DNA from: Xanthomarina sp035306605
GTDB taxonomy: Bacteria > Bacteroidota > Bacteroidia > Flavobacteriales > Flavobacteriaceae
DNA: 64,000 bases
Direction: 5' to 3' (one strand)
Assembly: GCA_035306605.1 (NCBI GenBank)
Contig: DATGNR010000042.1
Under the pieces are notes generated by a model. The model did not search any database, had not been told where the DNA came from, and was given only the letters and a program-made list of their open reading frames with translations. The position numbers and the translations under genes were made by a program. The first letter of the stretch is position 1. Each line of letters begins with the position of its first letter. Of this stretch, positions 42,119 to 51,033 are shown piece after piece.

Positions 42119-44287
42119 TTATTTTGAAGCTTCAACAAGTTCTAACTGATCCAAACTTACATTGGTTGTAAAGATACCATAATTTACTATAGCCTTATTC
42201 TTTTCTATGCTGTCAATGCTTCCAACAGCACGACCATCTTCCATGCGTACTCGGTCTCCAACTTTTAAGATTGGCTTAGGAGTAGGAGGTTTGAGAGCCT
42301 CTTTTTTCTTGGCTTCTTTTTTCTTTTTTCTAATTACTTCAACCTTTTTCTCTGCCTCCTGTTTTACTTGTTTTTCTTTAGCTTTTTCTACTTTTTTCTG
42401 TTTAGCAGTTACTTTTTTACGCTTGGAATTTTCTACTTGAACTACTTTAAAAAGCTCGTCCATAAGTTGGCGCTTTTTACCATTATCAAAATATTTTTCT
42501 GATAGATCGTTTAGTTTTTGTCCTAGGTAGATAAGTCGTTGATTACTATCGTATAATTCTTGATAGCTTTCTAATTTTTTCTGAATTTTCGCGTTGATTT
42601 CTTCTAGTTTCTCTGCTTCAGTTTGTTTTTTACGTTCATTTACTTTTAGAGACTGCTCTGTTTTTTCAAGCTTTGAACGCTCTTTTTGTAATTTCGCTAT
42701 TGTTTGGTCAAAACGAACCTTTCCTTTTTCTATTTTCTTTTTGGCTCTATTAATTAATCCAAAAGGAATTCCATTTTTTTGCGCAACTTCAAAGGTAAAA
42801 GAACTTCCTGCTTGTCCTAAGGCCAATTTATAAATGGGTTCGAGGGATTTTTCATCGAACATCATATTGGCATTTTGCATGTACGGTAATTCGTTTGCCA
42901 AAATTTTTAGATTGGAGTAGTGGGTTGTAATAATTCCAAAAGCTTCTCTATGGTAAAATTCTTCTAAAAATGTTTCAGCTAGCGCGCCGCCCAATTCAGG
43001 ATCACTACCGGTACCAAATTCATCTATAAGAAACAAGGTGTTTTTATTACATTTCTTTAAGAAGTAATTCATTTGCTTTAACCTATAGCTGTAGGTGCTT
43101 AATTGGTTTTCTATAGATTGGTTGTCACCAATATCCGTAATAATTCGGTCGAATAAAAACACTTTACTACGTTCGTGTACAGGGATAAGCAAACCACTTT
43201 GCAGCATAAGTTGTAATAAGCCAACTGTTTTTAAGGTGATGCTTTTTCCACCAGCATTAGGGCCTGAAATTACAATTATCCTGTTTTCTTGATTAAGTTC
43301 TATAGTTTGAGGATATGTTTTTGCTTTCTTTTTAAGATAACTTAAGTATAACAAAGGATGGTAAGCATCTCTTAGAAATAACTCTTTTTCTTCACTAATT
43401 TGTGGTAATACAGCGTTTAAGGATTTGGCATATTTGGCTTTAGCAGAAATAACATCTAATTCTGTTAAAAATTCCTGATACTGCTTTAATAGCTCAGAAT
43501 ATGGACGAATAAAATCGGTTAAACTCTTTAAAATTCTTATTACTTCTTCACTTTCTTCATATTCCAGATTGTTCAGCTCTCGGGTGTGTTGTAAGGTGGT
43601 TTCTGGTTCAATGTAAACGATACTTCCTGTTTTGCTGCCTCCCATTATAGAGCCTTTCACTTTACGTCGGTACATGGCTTTTACTGCTAAGACACGTTTG
43701 TTATCGACTACAGATTCTCGAATATCATCTAAGTAATCTAGTTGGTGATAATTATTTAAAGCTGTTGTAAAACTTTGATTTATTTTACCCTTCAGCTTGT
43801 TTATTTCTTGTCTTAGTTCAGAAAGTAGTGGCGAGGCAGCGTCTTTTACATCGCCAAACCTATCAATAATCGCATCTATTGCAGTAATAAGCACTTTAGT
43901 GACTTCAATTTCTGAAGCAAACTCATATAGTTTCGGATAATAGTCCTCGAACTTTTTCAGGAAAGTAATAATCTCATTTGAAGTCAATGAAATTGCTACA
44001 ATTTTTTTCAAACTATGCGCTTCTAAATAGGTGTTTTCTATTCTTAAAAGCTTTAGTTCGTTTGCTATAGTTTCAAAACCATGATTCGGAATCCTATTGT
44101 CGTTATAAAATGAAGCTAAAAATTCATTCGTTAGTGTTAAGGAAGTTAATACGGTCTCTTTAGTTTTAAGAGGTTCAATTTTTAATGCATGTTCATGTCC
44201 TAAAGCGGTGATACATTGTTCACTAACTTGCTGTAGCACTGTTGAAAATTCTAAGTCTTGAAGAGTTTTATTATGAATATGTATCAT
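42119..44287 (-). CDS. mutS2: MutS2-family ATPase lacking the Smr nuclease domain
   Basis: The 722-residue protein has a helical lever/clamp region at residues 1-290, a MutS ATPase domain with Walker A GPNAGGKS at 342-349 and Walker B LFLIDEFGTGSDP near 420. A long charged coiled coil follows from about 510 to 660. The last 55 residues form a small KOW-like beta domain (LKVGDRVRMEDGRAVGSIDSI). The usual C-terminal Smr endonuclease domain is absent, so the protein should act in ATP-dependent DNA or ribosome-collision handling without that nuclease. It precedes the DCC gene on the same strand. Confidence 0.93.
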   Translation of the reverse strand: MIHIHNKTLQDLEFSTVLQQVSEQCITALGHEHALKIEPLKTKETVLTSLTLTNEFLASFYNDNRIPNHGFETIANELKLLRIENTYLEAHSLKKIVAISLTSNEIITFLKKFEDYYPKLYEFASEIEVTKVLITAIDAIIDRFGDVKDAASPLLSELRQEINKLKGKINQSFTTALNNYHQLDYLDDIRESVVDNKRVLAVKAMYRRKVKGSIMGGSKTGSIVYIEPETTLQHTRELNNLEYEESEEVIRILKSLTDFIRPYSELLKQYQEFLTELDVISAKAKYAKSLNAVLPQISEEKELFLRDAYHPLLYLSYLKKKAKTYPQTIELNQENRIIVISGPNAGGKSITLKTVGLLQLMLQSGLLIPVHERSKVFLFDRIITDIGDNQSIENQLSTYSYRLKQMNYFLKKCNKNTLFLIDEFGTGSDPELGGALAETFLEEFYHREAFGIITTHYSNLKILANELPYMQNANMMFDEKSLEPIYKLALGQAGSSFTFEVAQKNGIPFGLINRAKKKIEKGKVRFDQTIAKLQKERSKLEKTEQSLKVNERKKQTEAEKLEEINAKIQKKLESYQELYDSNQRLIYLGQKLNDLSEKYFDNGKKRQLMDELFKVVQVENSKRKKVTAKQKKVEKAKEKQVKQEAEKKVEVIRKKKKEAKKKEALKPPTPKPILKVGDRVRMEDGRAVGSIDSIEKNKAIVNYGIFTTNVSLDQLELVEASK

Positions 44288-44427
44288 GGCATTTTACTTC
44301 GAAAAAACACTGGTTTATTATGAGTTTTAGAAGGGTGTAAATTTAAACATTATGTTTTAAACAAAAGGACAAGCAAACATAATTGATAAAGAAATATTAT
44401 TAAATTTGAAATAATTAAATAAAAAAT

Positions 44428-45390
44428 ATGAACCTAAATAAAATCTGTTATTTACTTTTTATCTGCTTAGCTTTAGTGGGTTGTAAAAATAAATATGATA
44501 AATACACAGAGAAACCGGATTATATAATTAATCCACCAAGCGAATTAAAATCTTATTTTGATGCATATGATGCAACTTTAGCCGTTTGGGATGTTTCTTT
44601 AAAGGAATTATATATTCCAACGACCTATGGCATTGCGCATGTAATTGTAAGTGGTCCAAGTTCTGGTGAGCCTTTAGTTTTATTGCATGGAATGAATGCT
44701 AGTTCAACTATGTGGTATCCAAATATTAAAGCGCTTAGTAAAAAATACCAGGTATTTGCAATCGATTTCATTTTAGAGCCAGGAAAATCAAAGAAAACAA
44801 GAGAATTTGAAAGTGTAGAGGAAATTTCTGCATGGTATCAAGAAATTATTTCTAAACTAGAGTTGAAATCCTATCATTTAATTGGTGCTTCACGAGGAGG
44901 TTGGCTAGCCGTTAATTTTGCCTTACAGAATCAAGAAAACATAAAAAGCATGGTTTTATTAAGTCCTGCGCAAACCTTTATTTGGATTCGACCAAGTGTG
45001 GATTTACTCAAAAATATAATCACTGTGTTTTCATCTAAAGAAAAACAAGTTGAGCAAACATTAGAGTCTATGTCTAGTAATATGGCTGGAATTAATAAAA
45101 AATATATCAATCAATACATAATTGGAAAGGATCAAGAGAGTGACAATAAGTTTATATTAGATATGATGCCATTTTCTAAAGTAGATTTTAAATCTCTTAA
45201 AATGCCTGTTTTAGTATTAATTGGTGATGATGATGTAATTAATAACGATAAAACCTTGAGAATAGCAAAAGAGAATATTGCACATAGTCAGGCTGAAGCG
45301 ATAAAAAACGCCGGTCACTTCCTGTCTGTTGATCAGGCAGAAGTAGTTAATACTAAAATCCTAGAGTTTTTAAAAAACTCTAAAAATTAA
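44428..45390 (+). CDS. Alpha/beta-hydrolase lipoprotein
   Basis: The 320-residue protein has a lipoprotein signal (ICLALVGCKNK, Cys19) and an alpha/beta-hydrolase fold. The oxyanion segment is LLHGMNASSTMWYPN, the nucleophile elbow is GASRGGW with Ser about residue 155, the acidic residue is in LIGDDDVIN, and the catalytic histidine is in NAGHFLSV near 296. It would be an envelope-anchored esterase or related hydrolase. The substrate is unknown. It converges on the YfcC transporter gene with 20 bases between them. Confidence 0.88.
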   Translation: MNLNKICYLLFICLALVGCKNKYDKYTEKPDYIINPPSELKSYFDAYDATLAVWDVSLKELYIPTTYGIAHVIVSGPSSGEPLVLLHGMNASSTMWYPNIKALSKKYQVFAIDFILEPGKSKKTREFESVEEISAWYQEIISKLELKSYHLIGASRGGWLAVNFALQNQENIKSMVLLSPAQTFIWIRPSVDLLKNIITVFSSKEKQVEQTLESMSSNMAGINKKYINQYIIGKDQESDNKFILDMMPFSKVDFKSLKMPVLVLIGDDDVINNDKTLRIAKENIAHSQAEAIKNAGHFLSVDQAEVVNTKILEFLKNSKN

Positions 45391-45410
45391 CTGAGTCAAC
45401 GAAGTTCTAA

Positions 45411-46904
45411 TTACAAATAAACTTGAATGGTTAGAACTACCATGGTTAAGATAGTTAATAATACTACTAATGGAATAACAAATTTCAACCATTTATCATA
45501 ACCAACTTTCACTATGGCTAATGAAGCTAAAATAAGTCCAGTTGGATTTATGAATGCGAATAATCCCATTCCATATTGATAGCAATTAACGATTATTTCT
45601 CTTCCAAAGCCTACTGTATCAGCTAGAGGAGACATAATTGGCATGGTTAATACGGCCATTCCAGATGAACTTGGAATGAAGAATGATAAACCACCATATA
45701 TAAATAACATTACATTTGCGAATACACCTTTATTCATCCCTTCTGTAAAATTACTTGAGTGAAATAATAATGTGTCGCTTATAAAACCATCTTCCATTAA
45801 TACAGAAACACCTCTGGCTATTCCGATAATAATAGCAACTCCTAATAAATCTCCAGCTCCTTTTACAAAAGTTTCTACAAAGTTTGCTTCCTGTATTCTT
45901 CCAATAAAACCAATAAGTATGGCACCCACAAGAAATACGGTGGTCATTTCTAAAAACCACCATTCTAATTGGGATACTCCATAAATCATAACCACAAAAC
46001 ACATGGCAAACACAAATAAGATAGTACGTAAACGTGTTGTTAATACCACTGTAGCATTTGTTGAACTACCAAATAGTGCCTCAATTTGTTCTTTCTGACT
46101 GTAAATAATAGATTTTGAAGGGTCTTTTTTTACTTTGTTTGCATAAATCAAAATGTAGATAATACAAATAAGTGTTCCTAAAACAAACATGATTATTCTT
46201 CCTGTTAAACCAGTAGTCCAGTTAATTCCCGCAGCATCAGATGCAATAATTACACTAAAAGGATTTACCGTAGAACACATGGTTCCAATGGAGGATCCAA
46301 TGTAAATAGCTCCTAAGGGCACGATGGCATCGTATTTTGCTGCTAAAAACATAGGAATTAAAATAGGGTAGAAGGCTATAGTTTCTTCAGCTAGGCCAAA
46401 GGTTGTTCCTCCTAAAGCCACTAAAATGGTTACCAAAATAATAAGGACGTATTCATGACCTTTTAAGGCTTTAGCTAACCAAGCAATACCCGCATCAAAA
46501 GCTCCGGTAAAATTCATAATTCCTATTAGACCACCAATAATTAATACAAGAAAGATAATATCTGCAGCTTCAATAATTCCTTTTACAGGCGATTTAAAAA
46601 ACGCTAAAGCACCTTGTGGTCTGGCCTCAACTTCTTGATATGTATTAGGAATGGAAATTGGTTTCCAAATATCTCCACTTGTAAATTTTTCTAAAGGAAT
46701 TTTTATATGTAAATCTTCTAAGGTTTTCTGATTGGCCTCTAGAGTTATAGTACTTTCCAGATTACTTCTTGTAAAAGTATTTGTTTCTTTATTATATGAT
46801 AAGGAGTCGTATTTCCCAGCAGGAATAATCCATGTTAAAAGTGCCACAGCTGCAGCAATTAGCAATAAAATAGTTTGTGCTGTTGGAAATTTAATATTTT
46901 TCAA
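45411..46904 (-). CDS. YfcC-family membrane transporter
   Basis: The 497-residue protein has about twelve transmembrane helices and belongs to the YfcC/AbgT-like (C4-dicarboxylate/arginine-ornithine) superfamily. The opening FPTAQTILLLIAAAVALLTWIIPAGKYDS is characteristic. Re-entrant-like segments are GGTTFGLAEETIAFYPILIP near residue 165, STVNPFSVIIASDAAGI near 212, and FFIPSSSGMAVLTMPIMSPLAD near 412. Characterised relatives move amino acids or acetate-like anions. No partner gene is adjacent and no substrate can be assigned. Confidence 0.88.
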   Translation of the reverse strand: MKNIKFPTAQTILLLIAAAVALLTWIIPAGKYDSLSYNKETNTFTRSNLESTITLEANQKTLEDLHIKIPLEKFTSGDIWKPISIPNTYQEVEARPQGALAFFKSPVKGIIEAADIIFLVLIIGGLIGIMNFTGAFDAGIAWLAKALKGHEYVLIILVTILVALGGTTFGLAEETIAFYPILIPMFLAAKYDAIVPLGAIYIGSSIGTMCSTVNPFSVIIASDAAGINWTTGLTGRIIMFVLGTLICIIYILIYANKVKKDPSKSIIYSQKEQIEALFGSSTNATVVLTTRLRTILFVFAMCFVVMIYGVSQLEWWFLEMTTVFLVGAILIGFIGRIQEANFVETFVKGAGDLLGVAIIIGIARGVSVLMEDGFISDTLLFHSSNFTEGMNKGVFANVMLFIYGGLSFFIPSSSGMAVLTMPIMSPLADTVGFGREIIVNCYQYGMGLFAFINPTGLILASLAIVKVGYDKWLKFVIPLVVLLTILTMVVLTIQVYL

Positions 46905-46972
46905 TTGCTTATTGTTTTTATTTGAATTCAGATAGTATTATTTTCGTTTCCACTTAATAGCGAAGATATAAA

Positions 46973-47638
46973 ATGACTGCAAATATCGATAAAAGTTGGT
47001 TAGCTTTTTTAAATAAAGAATTTAATGCTGCATATTTTAAGAGCTTAGAAAGCTTTTTAGCTAAGGAATATAGTACTCAGTTTTGTTTTCCTCCACAAGA
47101 AGAAATATTTAATGCGTTTAATTACTGTCATTTATCTCAACTGAAGGTCGTTATTATTGGGCAAGATCCTTATCACGGAGAAGGGCAGGCTAATGGGTTG
47201 TGTTTTTCGGTTCATGATGGAATAGCGCATCCACCTTCACTAAGAAATATTTTTAAAGAATTGGAACAGGATTTAGGAACTTCATATCCTGAAAGTGGCG
47301 ATTTATCTAAATGGGCAAAACAAGGAGTGTTTTTATTAAACGCAACTTTAACGGTAAGAAAGGGTGAAGCGGGGAGTCATCAAAATCAAGGATGGGAACA
47401 ATTTACAGATGCTGTTATTCGGGTTATTAGTGAAGAAAAGGAATCTGTTGTTTTTTTACTTTGGGGAGGTTTTGCTAGGAAAAAAGCTAAATTAATCGAT
47501 AAAAAGAAGCATATTATTTTAGAGTCTGGTCATCCATCACCTCTTAGTGCTAATCGAGGTTATTGGTTTGGAAACAAGCATTTTAGTAAAACTAACTCCC
47601 TGTTGGAGCAAGTTGGGTTGGAGCCGATTGTTTGGTAG
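46973..47638 (+). CDS. ung: Uracil-DNA glycosylase, family 1
   Basis: The 221-residue enzyme removes uracil from DNA to start base-excision repair. The water-activating loop GQDPYHGEGQANGLCFSV contains the catalytic aspartate near residue 64, and the Leu-intercalation loop GHPSPLSANRGY holds the catalytic histidine near 187. It is complete and of normal length. Its 3' end overlaps the end of a small convergent membrane-protein gene by 47 bases. Confidence 0.97.
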   Translation: MTANIDKSWLAFLNKEFNAAYFKSLESFLAKEYSTQFCFPPQEEIFNAFNYCHLSQLKVVIIGQDPYHGEGQANGLCFSVHDGIAHPPSLRNIFKELEQDLGTSYPESGDLSKWAKQGVFLLNATLTVRKGEAGSHQNQGWEQFTDAVIRVISEEKESVVFLLWGGFARKKAKLIDKKKHIILESGHPSPLSANRGYWFGNKHFSKTNSLLEQVGLEPIVW

Positions 47639-47780
47639 TTTGTGCTTGAATAACTCTAGCCGATTTTTCTTCCATTTTATCAATTCGTTTTGTTTTTTTA
47701 TTGCAACTAAAAAATAGTAATAAAAAATTTATTGCAACCAAGGATAGTAAAATAATAATAATAGTAGAAAGCATAAGCAT
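47592..47780 (-). CDS. Small single-span membrane protein, hypothetical
   Basis: The reading frame from ATG at 47780 encodes 62 residues: one transmembrane helix (MLSTIIIILLSLVAINFLLLFF), a short basic and cysteine-bearing part (SCNKKTKRIDK), and a polar tail ending QLAPTGS. The frame extends upstream to 47804, but the shorter start is cleaner. It overlaps the 3' end of ung by 47 bases in the opposite direction. Hydrophobic helix plus polar tail favours a true gene, but no family is recognised. Function is unknown. Confidence 0.5.
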   Translation of the reverse strand: MLMLSTIIIILLSLVAINFLLLFFSCNKKTKRIDKMEEKSARVIQAQTTKQSAPTQLAPTGS

Positions 47781-47930
47781 TTTTTTTAATATGACTCGCG
47801 TCAAATCTAAGGTTTTTGTGTTTAATAATTAAATTTTTCTTAACATTTTATTAATAATTAAAGTTTTTAACATTCTGACTTTTAGTTTGTCTTGTATAAT
47901 TTTAAGAAATATTTATGTTAAAAACAAATA

Positions 47931-48785
47931 TTAAACTTCTGCCACCAAGTCTTTATACTTCATCGCTTTTGAAATAATATTAGTGCTTATTAATTGATTT
48001 TGCACATTCGATACTGTTTCCTCATCTAAGAGGCTTTGAGACCATTCTGTTAATGACAACCACTCTTGTACATCCTCAATTTTTTGGTCATACCTTTCTG
48101 CAATTACTTTATCGATATCTGGAATAGTTTTAAATCCAAGTGTCATTTTATTTATGATATCAAGAATCACCTTAATCTCATCTTTATATAATTCTAAAGC
48201 GTTGTTACTAGCTGCAATTACAAAACATGGCCAAGGAGTTGGACAATTTCCAATGCGTCTAAAAATTCCTTGGTCGACTAAAGGTTTCGTCATGAATTTT
48301 TCCCACATAAAATAATCGGCTTTTCCTTGTGTTAAGCCTTCAACGGCTCCATCAAGGTCCTTAATTACTTCAAAATTCAAATCAGAGTCCAAGTCCCAAT
48401 TATTGTTTTTTGCTTGGATATACGCCATTAAATGCGAACCCGACCCATAACGACTTATGGCTGCCTTTGTACCTTTTAGTTGTTCAATATTATGGTATTT
48501 GGAATTTTCTGCTACATGAATTCCCCAAATTAAAGGTGTTTGTACAAAAGTTTGAATGATTTTGCTAGGGTTGCCGTCAACAATGTCTTTAATAATACCT
48601 TCGGTTAGGATAACAGACAAGTCTATATCTCCTTTTCTTAAAGATTTAGCCATGGCTCCAGTTCCGCTAGGGTAGTCTTTCCATCTTAAATTAATCCCTG
48701 CTTTTTTAAAGAGACCTTGTTTTAATGCTAAATACCAAGCTAAATTAAAATGCTCGGGAACACCTCCAATATGAATTGTTTTCAT
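47931..48785 (-). CDS. Cytoplasmic NMT1/THI5-like binding protein (Ca3427-type)
   Basis: The 284-residue protein has a periplasmic-binding type 2 fold but no signal peptide or lipobox: it starts directly MKTIHIGGVPEHFNLAWYLA. The motifs GVPEHF, DLSVILTEG, TPLIWGIHVA, ISRYGSGSHLMAY, ADYFMWEKFMTKPL and PTPWPCFVIAA match what I recall of the eukaryotic and bacterial Ca3427 family, which resembles thiamine-precursor binding proteins but has no known ligand. No ABC permease or ATPase is adjacent, so it is not a classic uptake component. It lies 44 bases downstream of the nucleoside phosphorylase gene and probably belongs to the same operon. Confidence 0.75.
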   Translation of the reverse strand: MKTIHIGGVPEHFNLAWYLALKQGLFKKAGINLRWKDYPSGTGAMAKSLRKGDIDLSVILTEGIIKDIVDGNPSKIIQTFVQTPLIWGIHVAENSKYHNIEQLKGTKAAISRYGSGSHLMAYIQAKNNNWDLDSDLNFEVIKDLDGAVEGLTQGKADYFMWEKFMTKPLVDQGIFRRIGNCPTPWPCFVIAASNNALELYKDEIKVILDIINKMTLGFKTIPDIDKVIAERYDQKIEDVQEWLSLTEWSQSLLDEETVSNVQNQLISTNIISKAMKYKDLVAEV

Positions 48786-48829
48786 CTAAATAGTTTGATT
48801 TATATTCCTAAATTAGGATTTAAAAATTA

Positions 48830-49696
48830 TTACACCAGTTTGTTTAAGGTGTAGATTATTAGTTTTTCAACTACTGCTTTTGGGTCTTTGCTAAATTGTC
48901 CAGTAGCTCTGTTGGCAATAATAGCATTTAAGGAAAGTGCGTTATGTCCTAGTAATTTTGATAGGCCGTAAATTGCTGAAGTTTCCATTTCTAGGTTGGT
49001 TATTTTTAAACCCTCGTAATTAAAACTATCCATTTTTTTGTTGAGAGTAGGGTCTTGGAGAGCTAATCTTAAAACGCGTCCTTGAGCCCCATAAAAACCA
49101 CCAGCCGTTGCTGTAAAACCTTTATGTATTTGGTTGCTGTCAAATTTTTCTTCTAGGGATTTACTGTTGCTAATAACAATAGGTCTTGCTTTATTAACGC
49201 TCCAATTGGTGTGCAGTATAAAAGCATTTTCTATATCCGGATGAACAATCTCTTCTATGTTGTAAAAGTGAAGCATCCCATTTATGTCTAAAGCATGTGT
49301 ACTCATTAAAAAAGCGTCAACCGGAATTTCTTTTTGTAGCGAGCCTGAGGTTCCAACTCTAACGAAGTTCAGAATAGCATGGGCATCTTTTGGTTTTCTT
49401 GTTTCAAAATCGATATTCGCTAAGGCGTCTAATTCGTTTAGTACAATATCTATATTGTCTGGTCCAATACCTGTAGAAATAACAGTTAAACGTTTCCCTT
49501 TATAATAACCAGTTTGGGTTTTAAATTCACGTTTTTGAGTTGAAAACTCGATACGATCAAAATGCTGGGTAATTTTCTCGACGCGATCTTGATCTCCAAC
49601 TAGAATGATATCGTGTGCTATGTTTTCTGGTTTTAAATTTAGGTGGTACACGCTACCATCTGCATTTAAAATTAGTTCTGAATCTTTAATTGACAT
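48830..49696 (-). CDS. Nucleoside phosphorylase (uridine phosphorylase-like)
   Basis: The 288-residue protein belongs to the NP-I superfamily. The phosphate-site opening IILVGDQDRVEKI near residue 30, ISTGIGPDNIDIVLNEL near 73, RVGTSGSLQKEIPVDAF near 111, and LEMETSAIYGLSKLLGH near 233 are all in place; the EMET motif binds the ribose. It would phosphorolyse a nucleoside to base plus ribose 1-phosphate. Base preference cannot be read with confidence. Its start overlaps the end of the DUF1835 gene by 11 bases, indicating one operon. Confidence 0.9.
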   Translation of the reverse strand: MSIKDSELILNADGSVYHLNLKPENIAHDIILVGDQDRVEKITQHFDRIEFSTQKREFKTQTGYYKGKRLTVISTGIGPDNIDIVLNELDALANIDFETRKPKDAHAILNFVRVGTSGSLQKEIPVDAFLMSTHALDINGMLHFYNIEEIVHPDIENAFILHTNWSVNKARPIVISNSKSLEEKFDSNQIHKGFTATAGGFYGAQGRVLRLALQDPTLNKKMDSFNYEGLKITNLEMETSAIYGLSKLLGHNALSLNAIIANRATGQFSKDPKAVVEKLIIYTLNKLV

Positions 49697-50627
49697 TTAA
49701 TGATGTTTTTATTAATTTATTTGATTCGCTACAAAATGAAAAATCTAAACGATTAACTCCTCCATATACTAGGTTGTTATTTATTTCCCTAGAAAAATTG
49801 TAGCTTCCTATCAAGGCATCGTAGCCTTTTCTATTCAATGTAATTTCATTGTCTTCTTCTGTATAGAAGATTCTGAGTAAATGAATAAGTCTTTGTATTT
49901 GTATGTCGGAATAGCCATAGTATCCTTGATAATTCATTATATATCCCATGAGCTGATTTTTAGACCTAATGTTTTTTTCTTTTATTAAGGTTAAAATGTT
50001 TTCTTCCAAAACCCCTAATCCTGTTTTTAAATTAGGAAATCGTTCTAAATGGGCTTTTAAACAGTTACTCAAATATTTAAACGATGATTTTTGAGTAATA
50101 TAAGGTTTAAATAAATTGTGATCTTTACCACAATAAATACGCCACAAGGAAATGGCTAATTCTTTATCGTCTTCCGTTAGTTTTACTTTGTTTTTATAAT
50201 GATCCAAAAGTTGGTTTTCCGTTAATTCAGGTAAAGCTTTTAAATTTGCTTCACCTTTAATTCGGCCACTACATACTAAATAGAGTGGGAGGTTTGCTTT
50301 TTTTTTATTTAACAAACTAATAACAGCCAAGAGATTTATGTGACAAAACAAATCGTATTCAAACCAAAGTACTATTTCTTGGTAGGAATCTAGATTGTTG
50401 AGGATATGTAATTCTTCTTTATAGCTAGACTCATTGACTTCGATTTGATAAAATTTATTTAAGAACTCTTTTCGCTTAATTAAAAACTCATCGGTATCAA
50501 TTTCACTTGTTGTAGGTCCTTCGCAAAGCATTTCCTGCCATGTAAGAATGTTACCAGCTACATCGAGTTCTTTTAGGTAATTTGTTAAAACTCCTCCATT
50601 TGTAATATGTAACGTTTTGAGATTCAT
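49686..50627 (-). CDS. DUF1835 domain protein
   Basis: The 313-residue cytoplasmic protein has a DUF1835 domain at about residues 1-125 (LHITNGGVLTNYLKE, LTWQEMLCEGPT, IVLWFEYDLFCHINLLAV) and a C-terminal helical half that resembles the associated DUF3658 region (LSLWRIYCGKDH-type block, here AISLWRIYCGKDHNLF). Function is unknown in all relatives I know. The stop overlaps the phosphorylase start by 11 bases, and the start overlaps the SUI1 stop by one base, so it sits in the middle of a tightly packed operon. Confidence 0.85.
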   Translation of the reverse strand: MNLKTLHITNGGVLTNYLKELDVAGNILTWQEMLCEGPTTSEIDTDEFLIKRKEFLNKFYQIEVNESSYKEELHILNNLDSYQEIVLWFEYDLFCHINLLAVISLLNKKKANLPLYLVCSGRIKGEANLKALPELTENQLLDHYKNKVKLTEDDKELAISLWRIYCGKDHNLFKPYITQKSSFKYLSNCLKAHLERFPNLKTGLGVLEENILTLIKEKNIRSKNQLMGYIMNYQGYYGYSDIQIQRLIHLLRIFYTEEDNEITLNRKGYDALIGSYNFSREINNNLVYGGVNRLDFSFCSESNKLIKTSLNVN

Positions 50628-50959
50628 TATCCCCCGACACGCTTCACTTGAAAACCTTTATCCTTTAGAATTTCCATTATTTTATCTCTAAAGTCTCCTT
50701 GAATAATAATTTTTTCATCTTTAAAACTTCCTCCAACACTTAAAGTGGTTTTAATTTCTTTAGCTAAGGCCTTAAAATCTTCTACAGCTCCGGTATACCC
50801 ATCAATAATGGTAATGGGTTTGCCTTTGCGTTTTTCGTATTTACAAAGTAATGGTTCGTCTTGAATCCACAAATCAGAGACTTTGTCATGATTATCTTCT
50901 GAAGCAGGATCTGGTGTATGGTCTGGGAAGAGGTTTTTTAATTGATCTTTTAAATCCAT
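50627..50959 (-). CDS. SUI1/eIF1-like translation initiation factor (YciH type)
   Basis: The 110-residue protein ends with a SUI1 domain: the KRKGKPITIIDGY stretch, FKALAKEIKTTLSVGGSFKDEKIIIQGDF and a C-terminal KGFQVKRVGG are its signatures. YciH relatives are non-essential and affect start-codon choice by analogy with eIF1. The stop overlaps the DUF1835 start by one base (TAATG arrangement), making it the first gene of a four-gene operon. Confidence 0.93.
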   Translation of the reverse strand: MDLKDQLKNLFPDHTPDPASEDNHDKVSDLWIQDEPLLCKYEKRKGKPITIIDGYTGAVEDFKALAKEIKTTLSVGGSFKDEKIIIQGDFRDKIMEILKDKGFQVKRVGG

Positions 50960-50985
50960 TGGGTTTATTTGTAATTATGAGAATT

Positions 50986-51021
50986 AGTCTCTAAGAAGTT
51001 TATAAAAACAACTTAGAGACT
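50986..51021 (-). terminator. Possible hairpin between the dioxygenase and SUI1 genes
   Basis: AGTCTCTAAG (50986-50995) and CTTAGAGACT (51012-51021) are perfectly complementary. There is no long T run on the minus strand, so it could be a weak terminator or an mRNA-end hairpin. Confidence 0.45.
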
Positions 51022-51033
51022 GATTTTAAAACC

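Noticed and set aside
45362..45382. TAGAGTTTTT/AAAAAACTCTA inverted repeat at the end of the alpha/beta-hydrolase gene
   Set aside because: It lies within the coding sequence and has no trailing T tract, so I do not call it a terminator.
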